Assembly (NCBI GenBank): GCA_963692465.1
Contig: OY829943.1
Coordinates: 3,224,001-3,288,000 of the forward strand
Source: JAUZOB01 sp963692465
GTDB taxonomy: Bacteria > Bacteroidota > Bacteroidia > Bacteroidales > Prolixibacteraceae
DNA length: 64,000 nucleotides
Direction of reading: 5' to 3'
Both the position numbers and the translations under genes were made by a program. Of the stretch, positions 8,064 through 16,399 are shown piece after piece; position 1 is the first letter of the stretch; each line of letters starts with the position of its first letter. Below the pieces are notes generated by a model, which saw only the letters and a program-made list of their open reading frames with translations, was not told the DNA's origin and searched no databases.

Positions 8064-11000
8064 TCATTTCAGCATGACTTCAACGGCTTTTTCCAATTGC
8101 TGATCGGTCCCTTGAGCAGCAATATCATCGTCGTTATAGATCAGGTAGTCGGGCATCAGAGTTTGGTTCTCCAGAAATTTACCGTCCGATTGTCTAAATC
8201 CGACTTGTGGAATACCGAAGACAAGGGTCGGATCAATTTGTCTTTCCCACCAAACGGCTGTTCCTGTCCCGGCAACCGGAGCTCCCACTAACGGTCCTAT
8301 TTGGAAATGTTTGTATACCCATGGAAATATATGAGCGTCGGAATAGTTTCCTTCATTAACCAATACACAGGACTTTTTGCACCATCTGTCCTGGGGTTCG
8401 CTACCAATGTAACGACCTCTCGGGAAAAAATCCAAATATTGTTTCCCGTTTAGAAGCATGGCTAAATCATCGTGGATATTTCCACCTCCGTTGAAACGGG
8501 TATCGACGATAACGGACTCTTTGGTGAATTCACGTCCGAGAATCTCTGAATAAGTATTTCGAAAACTTTCAGAGTCCATAGCTCTTACGTGAACATATCC
8601 GACCTTGCCACCTGATATTTTTTCAACCTCTTCGCGACGTTGTTTTACCCATCGTTGATAAAGCAGCTCTCCTTCCTGTCCGGCTGAAATAGTTTTAACA
8701 ACCTCTTCCCAGTGTTTATTGGTTTTAGGATTGAAAAGGGCAAGGAGTACATTCTTCCCTCCCATGTGATTTAGCAATGGATAGAAATCCATGTCAGGAG
8801 TGATTTCCTGATCATTGATTTTTTCAATAATCGTTCCGGCTTCAATCTTTGAATCTGCATTATCCATTGGCCCTTTTTCGATGACCTCATCAATCAGAAG
8901 TCCGTTTCCGTTATAATTCCAGTCGAAAAATGCGCCCAAAGAAGCGGTTGCATCTCCATGGGCTGAGGCGGACGAGAAATAACGGCAACCGGTGTGTGAT
9001 CCGTTCAGTTCACCAAGCATTTCGCTTAGCATCTCTGCAAAATCGTAGTTATTATTGATATGAGGAAGAAATTTTTCATACACAGTATGATAGAAATCCC
9101 AGTCAACATGGTGAATGTTGACATCATAAAATTTCTCTTTCACTTGCTTCCAGACATGTTCAAAGATGTAAGATTTCTCAGACGCAGAATTTAGTTCGAA
9201 ATCAGCTCTAAAAGTGATATCTGTTTTTTGATTATTGCTGATATCTATCTTTATCATATTCCCATTTGAAAACAAGAATAAAAATTTGCCTTCTTTATCA
9301 AATTGCATTGATCCGCCATTGCCTTGAAGTTTCAAAACCAGTTTGGTGTCATTTTCGCGCAGATTCTTTTCCCATAAATCATATCCCCCTTCAAAGTGGC
9401 TCAGATAATAAAGTTTTTTCCCGTCAGGAGTAACAATTGCGTCGGCGAGATCGGAAGAATTAATGGTTAACCGAGCGGTCCTGTCTTCAAGATTCTTTAG
9501 TTCCAGTTTAATCGGTTTTACCGCGGATTCTATCGAATCATTTTTGGCAGACACATTTTTGTCCACTTTCTTTTTGTTCGATTTCTTGTCCTTCGAATCT
9601 TTTTTGTCCGCATCTTTCGGTTTGTTATCATCCTGATCCTTTTTGTCTCCATATTTTAATTCATATTCTTCTTTTGAGAGTTTGAATTTGTCAAAAGCTT
9701 CCTGATTGAAGAACATGGCATACACATCACTTTCGCTGCCTCCGCCTCCATGACTCCGCATTCCCATGCGATCAGACATCCAGATCATCAAGTTTCCTTT
9801 CATCATCCAGCGAGGAGATTCATCACTATAACCGCTTTGAGTCAGGTTTATTGGCTTCTGTTTTCCCTGGGCATCAATTAGTCCGACTTCATCAACCCAA
9901 TGGCCATCGGCATCGTAGGTAAAGAGAAACCATTTACTGTCGGGAGACCATTCAAAATATTGATCCCCATCAATATATGAGTAGTTATAGGGCCAGTCAA
10001 GTACAGTCCTTATTTGTTTGGTTTTGAGGTTAATAACTTTAAGAATTGTTCTGTTTTCGAGAAAAGCGACTTCTTTTCCATCGGGAGAGTAGGATGGCTG
10101 GAAACAGTCCGTATTAGTCGAAATCAGTGGTTCTTCCTTGAGCTGAAGTGCGTTAAAGAAATATTTATCATCCTTGCGGATTAATTTGGTTTGATATATT
10201 TTCCATCCTCCGTTGCGTTCGGCTGCATAAACCAGAGATCGTCCGTCGGGACTGAAACTAACTGATCGTTCCTGAGTCGAAGTGTGGGTAATTTGTTTGG
10301 TTGTTCCATATTCAACCGATGTTACATAGACTTCTCCATGGATGACGAAGGCAATCTCTTTGCCATTGGGAGAAACCGACATTTCGGTGATTCCCGAAGA
10401 GAGGTGTGTGTATTCAACCGGGTTTTGCTGTGAATCCCGTTGTATGTTGACGATCAATTTTTTAGGCTCGCCTCCGGGAGTTTGAGTGTAAATCTCTCCA
10501 TCATAGCCATAACATAGCTGACCGTTTTGAGCAACGGAAAGAAAGCGGACTGGATTTTTGGTGAAGAAAGAGATTTGTTCCAGTTTGTTCGGATCGGAGG
10601 CATTCATCTTCCAGACGTTTAATGATCCTGATTTTTCGGAAAGGAAAAAGATCGACTGATTATCCGGAGCGTAGACCGGATTAAGATCTTCTCCGTTGAA
10701 AGAAGTCAGTTTGACGTGCTTCCCGGTTTCTACTGAGTATTTCCAGATGTCACGGGTTACGGAAGAGGTATGATGCTTTCTCCAGCTATCCTCATAGCTT
10801 TTTATATCTTCATAAATAAAATTTTTCCCATCTTTTGAGTAGCTGATATCTGCTGCCGGGGTTGTTATTAATTGCCTGGTCCGTCCTCCGGTTACGGGGA
10901 CTTCATAAACCTCCGAGAGGACGGAAACCGGAAATTGTATGTTTTTTACGTTGTCTTGAATATGAGCCGAAAAAATTATTTTCTGATCATCATTCGAGAA

Positions 11001-11342
11001 ACATTCCGGTATTTCCCTGGCCGAGTTGGTGGTAATTCGTTTCGATTCCCCGCCATCAGCCGGAATAGTAAAAATGTCAAAATTCCCATAGCGATCGCTT
11101 GCGAAGGCAATTGTTTTACTGTCATGCGACCAGACCGGACAAAAATCGTAAGCTGGATTGTCTGTTAGCTGTCTTGCATTTCCGCCTTCGGATGGCATAA
11201 CGTACAGATCGCCTTTGTAGGAGAAAACGATTTGTTTTCCATTTGGTGATATTTGTGGATAACGCATCCATAAAGGAGGATTGGATGCCCATCCTTGAAA
11301 TGACAACGCAAAGATTGCCACAAAAAAGATAAGTTTTTTCAT
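8064..11342 (-). CDS. Tricorn-type S41 peptidase with beta-propellers and PDZ domain, exported
   Basis: A 1092-residue protein with a signal peptide (about 1-20, ending GWA). Two TolB/PD40-like propeller regions follow: repeats such as ISPNGKQIVFSYKGD, WSHDSKTIAFASDRYGNFD and FSPDGRSLVYAAERNG fill about 20-540, and a second set lies at about 610-710. Between them is a Lys/Asp-rich low-complexity linker near residues 570-610. Then come a tricorn C1 region, a PDZ domain (about 830-910) and an S41 core with VIVDTRFNGGGNIHD and NEGNYSDAHIFP, whose Ser is the predicted nucleophile. Archaeal tricorn is cytosolic and degrades peptides from the proteasome; Bacteroidota homologues are exported and presumably process periplasmic peptides. 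The gene appears to be single, with an inverted repeat upstream. Confidence 0.93.
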   Translation of the reverse strand: MKKLIFFVAIFALSFQGWASNPPLWMRYPQISPNGKQIVFSYKGDLYVMPSEGGNARQLTDNPAYDFCPVWSHDSKTIAFASDRYGNFDIFTIPADGGESKRITTNSAREIPECFSNDDQKIIFSAHIQDNVKNIQFPVSVLSEVYEVPVTGGRTRQLITTPAADISYSKDGKNFIYEDIKSYEDSWRKHHTSSVTRDIWKYSVETGKHVKLTSFNGEDLNPVYAPDNQSIFFLSEKSGSLNVWKMNASDPNKLEQISFFTKNPVRFLSVAQNGQLCYGYDGEIYTQTPGGEPKKLIVNIQRDSQQNPVEYTHLSSGITEMSVSPNGKEIAFVIHGEVYVTSVEYGTTKQITHTSTQERSVSFSPDGRSLVYAAERNGGWKIYQTKLIRKDDKYFFNALQLKEEPLISTNTDCFQPSYSPDGKEVAFLENRTILKVINLKTKQIRTVLDWPYNYSYIDGDQYFEWSPDSKWFLFTYDADGHWVDEVGLIDAQGKQKPINLTQSGYSDESPRWMMKGNLMIWMSDRMGMRSHGGGGSESDVYAMFFNQEAFDKFKLSKEEYELKYGDKKDQDDNKPKDADKKDSKDKKSNKKKVDKNVSAKNDSIESAVKPIKLELKNLEDRTARLTINSSDLADAIVTPDGKKLYYLSHFEGGYDLWEKNLRENDTKLVLKLQGNGGSMQFDKEGKFLFLFSNGNMIKIDISNNQKTDITFRADFELNSASEKSYIFEHVWKQVKEKFYDVNIHHVDWDFYHTVYEKFLPHINNNYDFAEMLSEMLGELNGSHTGCRYFSSASAHGDATASLGAFFDWNYNGNGLLIDEVIEKGPMDNADSKIEAGTIIEKINDQEITPDMDFYPLLNHMGGKNVLLALFNPKTNKHWEEVVKTISAGQEGELLYQRWVKQRREEVEKISGGKVGYVHVRAMDSESFRNTYSEILGREFTKESVIVDTRFNGGGNIHDDLAMLLNGKQYLDFFPRGRYIGSEPQDRWCKKSCVLVNEGNYSDAHIFPWVYKHFQIGPLVGAPVAGTGTAVWWERQIDPTLVFGIPQVGFRQSDGKFLENQTLMPDYLIYNDDDIAAQGTDQQLEKAVEVMLK

Positions 11343-11369
11343 GTTTGTCTTGTAAAAATGATATAAAAC

Positions 11370-11405
11370 GTCTTATAATTGAGTAAAAACATCAATTTAT
11401 AAGAC
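11370..11405. repeat. Inverted repeat between PLC-like gene and tricorn-like gene
   Basis: GTCTTATAATTGA (11370-11382) and TCAATTTATAAGAC (11392-11405) are complementary apart from one extra base, with a 9-bp spacer. It lies 28 bp before the protease ATG and 27 bp after the stop of the PLC-like gene on the minus strand. It could be an AT-rich terminator for that gene or an operator/leader hairpin for the protease gene. No strong T-run follows it on the minus strand, which weakens the terminator reading. Confidence 0.6.
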
Positions 11406-11432
11406 ACAGAAAGGGGGTATTTGTTACAAATA

Positions 11433-12233
11433 TTATTTTCTACTTGCAATAAATTTATTCATAGACGAAGGAGCCGTTGTGGTAACAAAGTCAACTCCAC
11501 AGGAGAGGAGTGCATCCCATACCGATTTTTGATCAGGGCAGTCATAAACTCTGATCTTTTTTCCTTTTGCATGAATTTTTTTGAAGATCTCTTGTATTTT
11601 GGCAAATTGATCGTAAGGCATATTCCCCAGTCCGTTCCAATTGATCATTGTTGAATAGTCTATTCCGATGACAGGAACGATCATGTTGTCTTTTGTTAAA
11701 AATTCCGAGGTATAACTTCCTTCAATTACTACAGGTGTTGCGTGGTGTATTTCAAGTTGATCGGTTGGTGTATGTCCGGTTAATACAATTTTTACAGCAC
11801 TTTTTTTCCATTGTGTTCCAATCTTTCTGGTCAACATTTCCTGAAAAGGAGATAACTCTTCCCACAAATTCGCATAGGTCTTGTTTCCTTCGTATTTTAG
11901 GTTTATAAAAACATAAACTTCCGAAGAGTTATCTTTTAAAAGTTTATTTCCGTTCTTTTTATATTCATTATAGAGAGGCATTAAAAAGGCGTCTCTGAGA
12001 GTTGGCAATTTGTGTCCGATACTGTCGGGCATCTCCGATCCGACATAGAGTTCTCCATAGATGTAGAGAACATCCAGTTCATAATTCGTTATCCCTTTAG
12101 AAAAATAATCTTCTGTCTGGTTCCTGTTGTCCAGCTTTAATATTGAAACAACCGGATTCGTTTTCTCTTGTGCAAGGGCACTTAAGCTGAAAGCACAAAT
12201 AAAGAATAGCTGAATAAAAATAAATCGTTTCAT
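11433..12233 (-). CDS. Exported PLC-like/GDPD-superfamily phosphodiesterase-like protein
   Basis: The product has 266 residues with a signal peptide ending ALAQ near residue 22. The pattern of short beta strands (ITNYELDVLYIYGELYVG, SEVYVFINLKYEG, KSAVKIVLTGH, KKIRVYDCPD) with LPTLRDAFLMPLYNEY resembles the PLC-like TIM-barrel phosphodiesterases of the AIM6-like/GDPD superfamily. The initial HN motif typical of that family is not clear: the equivalent segment reads KLDNRNQTEDYF. Catalysis is therefore doubtful and the substrate unknown. It lies upstream of the tricorn-like gene on the same strand, separated by the inverted repeat. Confidence 0.6.
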   Translation of the reverse strand: MKRFIFIQLFFICAFSLSALAQEKTNPVVSILKLDNRNQTEDYFSKGITNYELDVLYIYGELYVGSEMPDSIGHKLPTLRDAFLMPLYNEYKKNGNKLLKDNSSEVYVFINLKYEGNKTYANLWEELSPFQEMLTRKIGTQWKKSAVKIVLTGHTPTDQLEIHHATPVVIEGSYTSEFLTKDNMIVPVIGIDYSTMINWNGLGNMPYDQFAKIQEIFKKIHAKGKKIRVYDCPDQKSVWDALLSCGVDFVTTTAPSSMNKFIASRK

Positions 12234-12312
12234 AGTAACAATATTAGAATTCGAACTTTATTAATATACAATAAGCTGTTCTCTCTTTTAGCAGCTTTGA
12301 AATAAGAGAAAA

Positions 12313-12672
12313 CTATTCTACTGGTCTGTCAATTTTTTTTAAAAGAATATCCTTAACAATAAAGAATGCAGTGTTTACGCATTTCAGACAGGGGGTGTTG
12401 TTATTTTGTTTGATTGTTTTGCAATAAGGACTTCCTATTTGCTTAATGAATTTATTTTGAATGGCTTTTAATTCTTCCGGATTTTGTCTCATCAGATATA
12501 AGGCACTATAGAGTGCACCACAGATTCCGTCTTCAGCCCGGCCTCCTCCGTTTGCCTTGAATTCTTCAATTAGATTTTCGGGAATATTGAACTTTTTCTG
12601 ATAAGCCTTTAGAATTGCCTGTGCGCAATTGTAGTCATACGGAGGTTTGTGAAAATAATCTTCTGCTTTCAT
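12313..12672 (-). CDS. C_GCAxxG_C_C family (putative redox) protein
   Basis: I prefer the ATG at 12670-12672 (MKAEDYFHKPPYDYNCAQ, 119 residues), because family members begin this way and it falls two bases after the stop of the HD-domain gene. An in-frame ATG 24 bases further upstream would overlap that gene. The protein keeps the family signature: Cys in YNCAQAIL, the GGGRAEDGICGALYSALYLM segment, and two late Cys in TPCLKCVNTA, with one further Cys in SPYCKTI. The conserved Cys pattern suggests a redox or metal/cluster site, but the function is not established. It forms a two-gene operon with the HD protein. Confidence 0.85.
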   Translation of the reverse strand: MKAEDYFHKPPYDYNCAQAILKAYQKKFNIPENLIEEFKANGGGRAEDGICGALYSALYLMRQNPEELKAIQNKFIKQIGSPYCKTIKQNNNTPCLKCVNTAFFIVKDILLKKIDRPVE

Positions 12673-12674
12673 GT

Positions 12675-13214
12675 CTATAGAAATAAGTGACACCATTCAT
12701 TGAATTGATCAACATGTTTTTCTCCAAAACGAGTAAGAGAGTTCTGTATTTCGGTTACGGTCTTTGGCGTTTTTAGTTCTCTGCTTTTTGAAAAAAAAGT
12801 ATCAGCAAAACAAATTATCTTTTCTTCAATAGAAATTGGCATCATATCCCGGTGAGGAAGAGGAAGGTTTTGCATTATGATTTCTTCTTTGCTTAAACCA
12901 GTTCCGGTGTGGCGTTCACAAACCAATGCGTGTTTCGGAAATCCTTCATTGTTCGTTATTTCAAAGCCAAGATATCCATGGCAGATATATGGGAGTGTTC
13001 CGTGACAATGAATGCCGGGAGCATCGGTTTTAAAGATTCCGATATCGTGAATTAAAGAAGCTTCTTTAATGAATTGAAGATCCGCTTTTAATTCCGGATG
13101 CTTTTGTGCTATTGCGATAGCCATTTCTTCCACGGCTTCGCTGTGTGTTATAAGAATCTCTCTGAGTGGTGTTGATTCAGGATAATATTTATTGATAATA
13201 TCAAAAGGATTCAT
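12675..13214 (-). CDS. HD-domain phosphohydrolase-like protein
   Basis: I choose the ATG at 13212-13214 (MNPFDIINKYYPES, 179 residues); the 15 extra upstream codons overlap a good promoter. The HD signature is present: a His in LITHSEAVEEMA, the doublet in EASLIHDIGIF, later His residues in HCHGTLPYICHGYLG, and an Asp in IICFADTFFSK. This arrangement is typical of small metal-dependent phosphohydrolases of the HDIG type, which act on nucleotides or related phosphates. No extra domain is present, so the substrate is unknown. It is followed after two bases by the C_GCAxxG gene. Confidence 0.85.
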   Translation of the reverse strand: MNPFDIINKYYPESTPLREILITHSEAVEEMAIAIAQKHPELKADLQFIKEASLIHDIGIFKTDAPGIHCHGTLPYICHGYLGFEITNNEGFPKHALVCERHTGTGLSKEEIIMQNLPLPHRDMMPISIEEKIICFADTFFSKSRELKTPKTVTEIQNSLTRFGEKHVDQFNEWCHLFL

Positions 13215-13230
13215 ATTTAATTGTTTTTTA

Positions 13231-13263
13231 CAAAAATAAAATAAAATGCATCCGTTCATACAA
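13231..13263 (-). promoter_or_regulatory. Bacteroidota promoter of the HD/C_GCAxxG operon
   Basis: On the minus strand TATTTTTG (13231-13238) matches the -7 consensus TAnnTTTG. A TTG (-33) lies 22 bases upstream, at 13261-13263, within the spacing range known for Bacteroides. The -7 box is 16 bases before the ATG at 13214, which supports that start over the longer reading. Confidence 0.65.
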
Positions 13264-13561
13264 TAGAACGGGCTTTTCGTGATCTTTTTCCTATTATTAT
13301 TTGATTAGACCGATTGATCGTGAAAGTATTTGCAGAAGTTGGTTATTGATACAATCGTGTCGGGTTGGTAGAAGTGTATGGAGGTGATAATCCGATGGAT
13401 AATGATAATCACGATGTGATTATTGGAAGTGAAGATGATTTGTGTATATTCGTTTTATTGTAATGCTTCTTAATGTGCTGTATCGTAGTGTCTTTATAAA
13501 TAGGAATGAGCTATGAGATTTATTGGTAAATGTTTAATTTAATGATAAAAATTAAGTGATT
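13264..13561. other. Intergenic region with GATAAT repeats and a short perfect inverted repeat
   Basis: About 300 bp without a supported gene. It carries three copies of GATAAT (13385-13390, 13398-13403, 13404-13409) and a perfect 8-bp inverted repeat ATAATCAC/GTGATTAT with a 3-bp centre (13405-13423), resembling an operator. Short frames here lack good codons or known motifs. Confidence 0.5.
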
Positions 13562-13729
13562 ATGATTCAGTTTCAAGATGATATATTCCGTCTCCGGGAA
13601 CGCATTCAGAAGATGGAAAAAGAGACTAAAGTTTGCAATGAGGCTTTTGAAAATCGAATCGGACAACTGGAAGAACAGGTCGTAGAATTGCAGCGTCAGA
13701 TTCAGCGACTGCTACCTGAAGAAAAATAG
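13562..13729 (+). CDS. Small coiled-coil protein, 55 residues
   Basis: An ATG at 13562 opens a 55-codon frame. The product starts MIQFQDDIFRLRERIQKME and ends RQIQRLLPEEK. It is almost wholly charged helix with heptad-spaced Leu/Ile/Val, so a coiled coil about 45 residues long is likely. A strong hairpin terminator begins 26 bp after the stop, which supports a real transcript. Short coiled-coil proteins of this type (SlyX- or ZapB-like in size) occur near division or housekeeping genes, but I do not recognise the family and give no function. Confidence 0.65.
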   Translation: MIQFQDDIFRLRERIQKMEKETKVCNEAFENRIGQLEEQVVELQRQIQRLLPEEK

Positions 13730-13754
13730 TGATCTTTAATGCTGTGAAGGAGAT

Positions 13755-13790
13755 AAAAAAAATACCGGCGAATTGGTCGGTATTTTTTTT
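13755..13790. terminator. Bidirectional terminator between coiled-coil gene and DUF3127 gene
   Basis: AATACCG (13761-13767) pairs with CGGTATT (13778-13784), extended by an A-run before and a T-run after. It lies between two convergent genes and can serve both. Confidence 0.85.
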
Positions 13791-13798
13791 AGAACGGA

Positions 13799-14161
13799 CT
13801 AAAAAGGAAGATCATTATCTGCTGGAAGTTCTCCGGGGATATCTTCCATCTTATATTCCGGTACCTGACTGTCATTGTCCGATGCCGAAGCCTTTTCTAT
13901 TTTCCAGGCGTTAATGTTGTGATACCATTTTCCGTTGAATTCACGCGATTCAACATTAAAATAGACTTCTACTCCCTCATTAGGCTGAAATCCCTGTAGA
14001 AGACTTATTTTGTCTCCGAAAAGAGTAAAGCAGACCTTACGTGGAAATTGTTCTTCTGTTTCGATTACGAATTCTTGTTTTTGCCAGTCTTTTCCGCTTT
14101 TAGATTGTCCGGACTGAAGTGGCAGGATGGCATCAAGACGCCCTTTAATTTGTAAACTCAT
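13799..14161 (-). CDS. DUF3127 protein with OB-like core and SSB-like acidic C-terminal tip
   Basis: The product has 120 residues. The N-terminal 95 residues match the DUF3127 family: MSLQIKGRLDAILPLQSGQS, SGKDWQKQEFVIET, and FNGKWYHNINAWKIEK read as an OB-fold-like beta barrel. The last residues are PADNDLPF. Single-stranded DNA-binding protein ends in a very similar acidic tip (DDDIPF in E. coli) that recruits replication and repair proteins. DUF3127 proteins are widespread in Bacteroidota, but their role is unknown; nucleic-acid binding is an inference from fold and tail. The gene is bracketed by terminators on both sides, with only about 25 bp left for its own promoter. Confidence 0.85.
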   Translation of the reverse strand: MSLQIKGRLDAILPLQSGQSKSGKDWQKQEFVIETEEQFPRKVCFTLFGDKISLLQGFQPNEGVEVYFNVESREFNGKWYHNINAWKIEKASASDNDSQVPEYKMEDIPGELPADNDLPF

Positions 14162-14185
14162 TGGATTATATTTTAAAGCAGAGAT

Positions 14186-14214
14186 AAAAAAACCTCCGGA
14201 ATAACCGGAGGTTT
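14186..14214 (-). terminator. Terminator after the FKBP genes
   Basis: AAACCTCCGG (14190-14199) and CCGGAGGTTT (14205-14214) form a perfect 10-bp stem with a 5-base loop. On the minus strand a T-run follows. It ends the two-gene FKBP transcript 27 bp after the stop. Confidence 0.9.
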
Positions 14215-14240
14215 GATATGTTTTTTCCTGGAAGGAAAAA

Positions 14241-14960
14241 TTATTTTCCGGCAGGAGTTTTTGCGATTCCTATCAATTCAACATCAAAAACGAGGGTTGA
14301 ATTAGGTTTAATAGGACCAGAGCCATTTTCACCGTAAGCCAGATTGGCAGGAATGAAAATTTTCCATTTTGATCCAACAGACATTAACTGAAGTGCTTCA
14401 GACCAACCTTTGATAACCTGATTAACTCCGAATACAGCAGGATTTCTGGGATCCAATGCTTTGTCAAATTCTTTACCGTTGATGAATGAACCACGATACA
14501 GAACTTTTACCTGATCTGTTGCTGTAGGTTTCGGACCGTTACCAGCTTGGATGATCTGATATTGAAGACCGCTGGGGGTAGTTACAACACCTGGTTTTTG
14601 TTTGTTTGTTTCTAAAAACTTAGAACTTTCTTCAAGATTCTTTTTGCCTTCAACCTGACGTTCTGAAATCATGAAATTTCTGATCAGACCCATTGTTTGT
14701 TCCGGTTTAATGGAAGTTGGCTGATGTTTCAGTGACTGAGCAAAAGCAATGATTAAAAGGTCTTTGTTTAGTTTATCTTTGCCAGGAAAGTTTTCAAGGC
14801 TATAATAAACATTAGTCCCGATATCGACTCCCATTGCATAACTAACTGAGTCGGTTTTGTTTGCTAATTTTGCGTGTTTTGGAACGTCAAGCTTCTGACC
14901 ACAAGAAAAAGTGAGAGTCAGAATTGCTATTAATGCGAATAATTTAAGAATAGACTTCAT
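14241..14960 (-). CDS. FKBP-type peptidyl-prolyl isomerase, lipoprotein
   Basis: This protein of 239 residues has a lipobox (LTFSCGQ, Cys20), so it is a predicted membrane-anchored lipoprotein facing the periplasm. Residues about 30-120 form the helical dimerisation domain of FkpA/Mip-type enzymes (SVSYAMGVDIGTNVYYSLEN). Residues about 130-235 form the FKBP catalytic domain, with VKVLYRGSFINGKEFD, VIKGWSEALQLMSVGSKW and FIPANLAYGENGSGPI. It catalyses cis-trans isomerisation of prolyl bonds during folding of exported proteins. It lies 25 bp downstream of a cytosolic paralogue and is followed by a strong terminator. Confidence 0.95.
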   Translation of the reverse strand: MKSILKLFALIAILTLTFSCGQKLDVPKHAKLANKTDSVSYAMGVDIGTNVYYSLENFPGKDKLNKDLLIIAFAQSLKHQPTSIKPEQTMGLIRNFMISERQVEGKKNLEESSKFLETNKQKPGVVTTPSGLQYQIIQAGNGPKPTATDQVKVLYRGSFINGKEFDKALDPRNPAVFGVNQVIKGWSEALQLMSVGSKWKIFIPANLAYGENGSGPIKPNSTLVFDVELIGIAKTPAGK

Positions 14961-14985
14961 ACGATCGTAACTTTTAAAGAGTATA

Positions 14986-15600
14986 TTATTTTACTATATC
15001 TAATAATTCAACATCAAAAATAAGGGTGGCATTTGGTCCTATTACTCCACCTGCACCTTGTTCTCCATAGGCAAGGAAAGGAGGAATGAAAAGCCGCCAT
15101 TTAGAGCCGACTGTCATTAGTTGGAGTGCTTCAACCCATCCTGCAATGACCCCGCTTACCGGGAATTCAGCTGGTTTTCCGCGTTGAACAGAACTGTCGA
15201 AAACGGTTCCGTTAATTAGGGTGCCATGGTAGTGACAACTTACGGTATCTGAAGCAACCGGTTTGGCTCCGGTTCCGGTCTTAATGATTTTGTATTGCAT
15301 TCCGCTAGGCAAAGAAACAACACCTTCTTCGAGGGCATTGTTTGCCATAAATTCATCACCGGCGTTTTTATTTTGCTCTTTTTCCAATCCCTGTGTTTTC
15401 ATAAAAAATTCCTGAATAATCTGATTCCCTTCTTGTGGAGATACTTTGAATTCATTTTGTTCGTAGACATCTTTCAACCCTTCGGCGAAAGTTTCGTATC
15501 TAACTTCCTGGATTCCTGACTTCTTCAGGTCTGCAGCGATGGATACACCCAGAGCATAACTGAATTTCTCTGTTTCTGTTTTCAAGCTGTTTTCTGACAT
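14986..15600 (-). CDS. FKBP-type peptidyl-prolyl isomerase, cytosolic (FklB-like)
   Basis: A 204-residue protein without a signal peptide. It has an N-terminal dimerisation domain (FSYALGVSIAADLKKSGIQE) and a C-terminal FKBP domain with VSCHYHGTLINGTVFDSS, VIAGWVEALQLMTVGSKW and FIPPFLAYGEQGAGGV. The domain order and size match FklB/Mip-like isomerases. With its lipoprotein neighbour it forms a tandem pair of paralogues, one cytosolic and one exported, apparently from a duplication followed by loss or gain of a signal sequence. Confidence 0.93.
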   Translation of the reverse strand: MSENSLKTETEKFSYALGVSIAADLKKSGIQEVRYETFAEGLKDVYEQNEFKVSPQEGNQIIQEFFMKTQGLEKEQNKNAGDEFMANNALEEGVVSLPSGMQYKIIKTGTGAKPVASDTVSCHYHGTLINGTVFDSSVQRGKPAEFPVSGVIAGWVEALQLMTVGSKWRLFIPPFLAYGEQGAGGVIGPNATLIFDVELLDIVK

Positions 15601-15666
15601 TCGTATTTATTATAGATAAATATTAGACTGCGAATATAAAGCTTTTATCTGATGTTTGGATGATAA

Positions 15667-16332
15667 TTACAGCTTTTGTCCCCGAAGTATTTCTTTCTTA
15701 CCCGGTGGCCCGGGAAGCCGTTCCATGGTAAGTCCAAGTGAGGAAAGCATTCTTCTGATTGATCCCTTGGCGCAATAGGTAATAAAGACTGCGCCGGGAG
15801 TCATTTTATCTACAATACGTTGTAGAACAGGTGCCGACCATATCTCCGGTTGTTTGTCGGGGGCGAAGGCATCGTCGTAAATAAGGTCAAAATACTTATC
15901 GGTTGGATAAGAATATTCGATTACGTCAATTTGTTGCTTTTCAATCGAAAAATACTCGTTGATCTGTACTTCCTGTCCCCATGTTGCTTCATGAATGAGC
16001 CGGAATGTATTTTGATCATAATCAGGGAGCAGGCGCGGATAATTAAGCTCCTCAACTGTCTCTGCATCGAGAGGGTAGAGTTCGGTCGCGAAATATCGGA
16101 CTATCTGTTTGTTCTTCGATGCTTCCTGACAGGTTAACCACGCATTGAGTCCGGTGCCGAACCCAATCTCAAGAATATTCAGCGGGGACTTATTTATGGT
16201 TTGAAATCCGTTCCGGATAAAGATGTGCTGCGATTCCTGAATGGCGCCATGAGTAGAGTGATAGTGCTCGTTGAGTTCGGGTACAAATAGCGTATGAGAG
16301 CCATCTTCTGTTTCTGTAAGGATTGATTTCAT
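15667..16332 (-). CDS. mnmD: tRNA 5-(aminomethyl)-2-thiouridine34 methyltransferase MnmD
   Basis: A 221-residue SAM-dependent methyltransferase. The N-terminal part GSHTLFVPELNEHYHSTHGA, the SAM motif LEIGFGTGLNAWL and the DDAFAPDKQPEIWS segment are those of the MnmD (DUF752) half of MnmC. In E. coli MnmC is a fusion that also carries an oxidase; here only the methyltransferase half is present, as known for stand-alone MnmD enzymes in other bacteria. It should perform the last methylation of the mnm5(s2)U wobble base. A perfect -7 box lies 20 bp upstream. Confidence 0.93.
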   Translation of the reverse strand: MKSILTETEDGSHTLFVPELNEHYHSTHGAIQESQHIFIRNGFQTINKSPLNILEIGFGTGLNAWLTCQEASKNKQIVRYFATELYPLDAETVEELNYPRLLPDYDQNTFRLIHEATWGQEVQINEYFSIEKQQIDVIEYSYPTDKYFDLIYDDAFAPDKQPEIWSAPVLQRIVDKMTPGAVFITYCAKGSIRRMLSSLGLTMERLPGPPGKKEILRGQKL

Positions 16333-16351
16333 CCATCTGGAGTTGTTCGGA

Positions 16352-16359
16352 CAAAGGTA
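16352..16359 (-). promoter_or_regulatory. -7 promoter box of mnmD
   Basis: The minus strand reads TACCTTTG, an exact match to TAnnTTTG, 20 bases before the mnmD ATG. It is back to back with a plus-strand near-consensus box (TATCTTTA, 16400-16407) for the divergent YciO-family gene. Confidence 0.55.
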
Positions 16360-16399
16360 AAGTTTATCGCTTTTATTATCTGATTCTCACTAAATATTT

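Noticed and set aside
13320..13462. Short open frame upstream of the coiled-coil gene
   Set aside because: No good start, no known motif, and it overlaps the repeat and inverted-repeat region.
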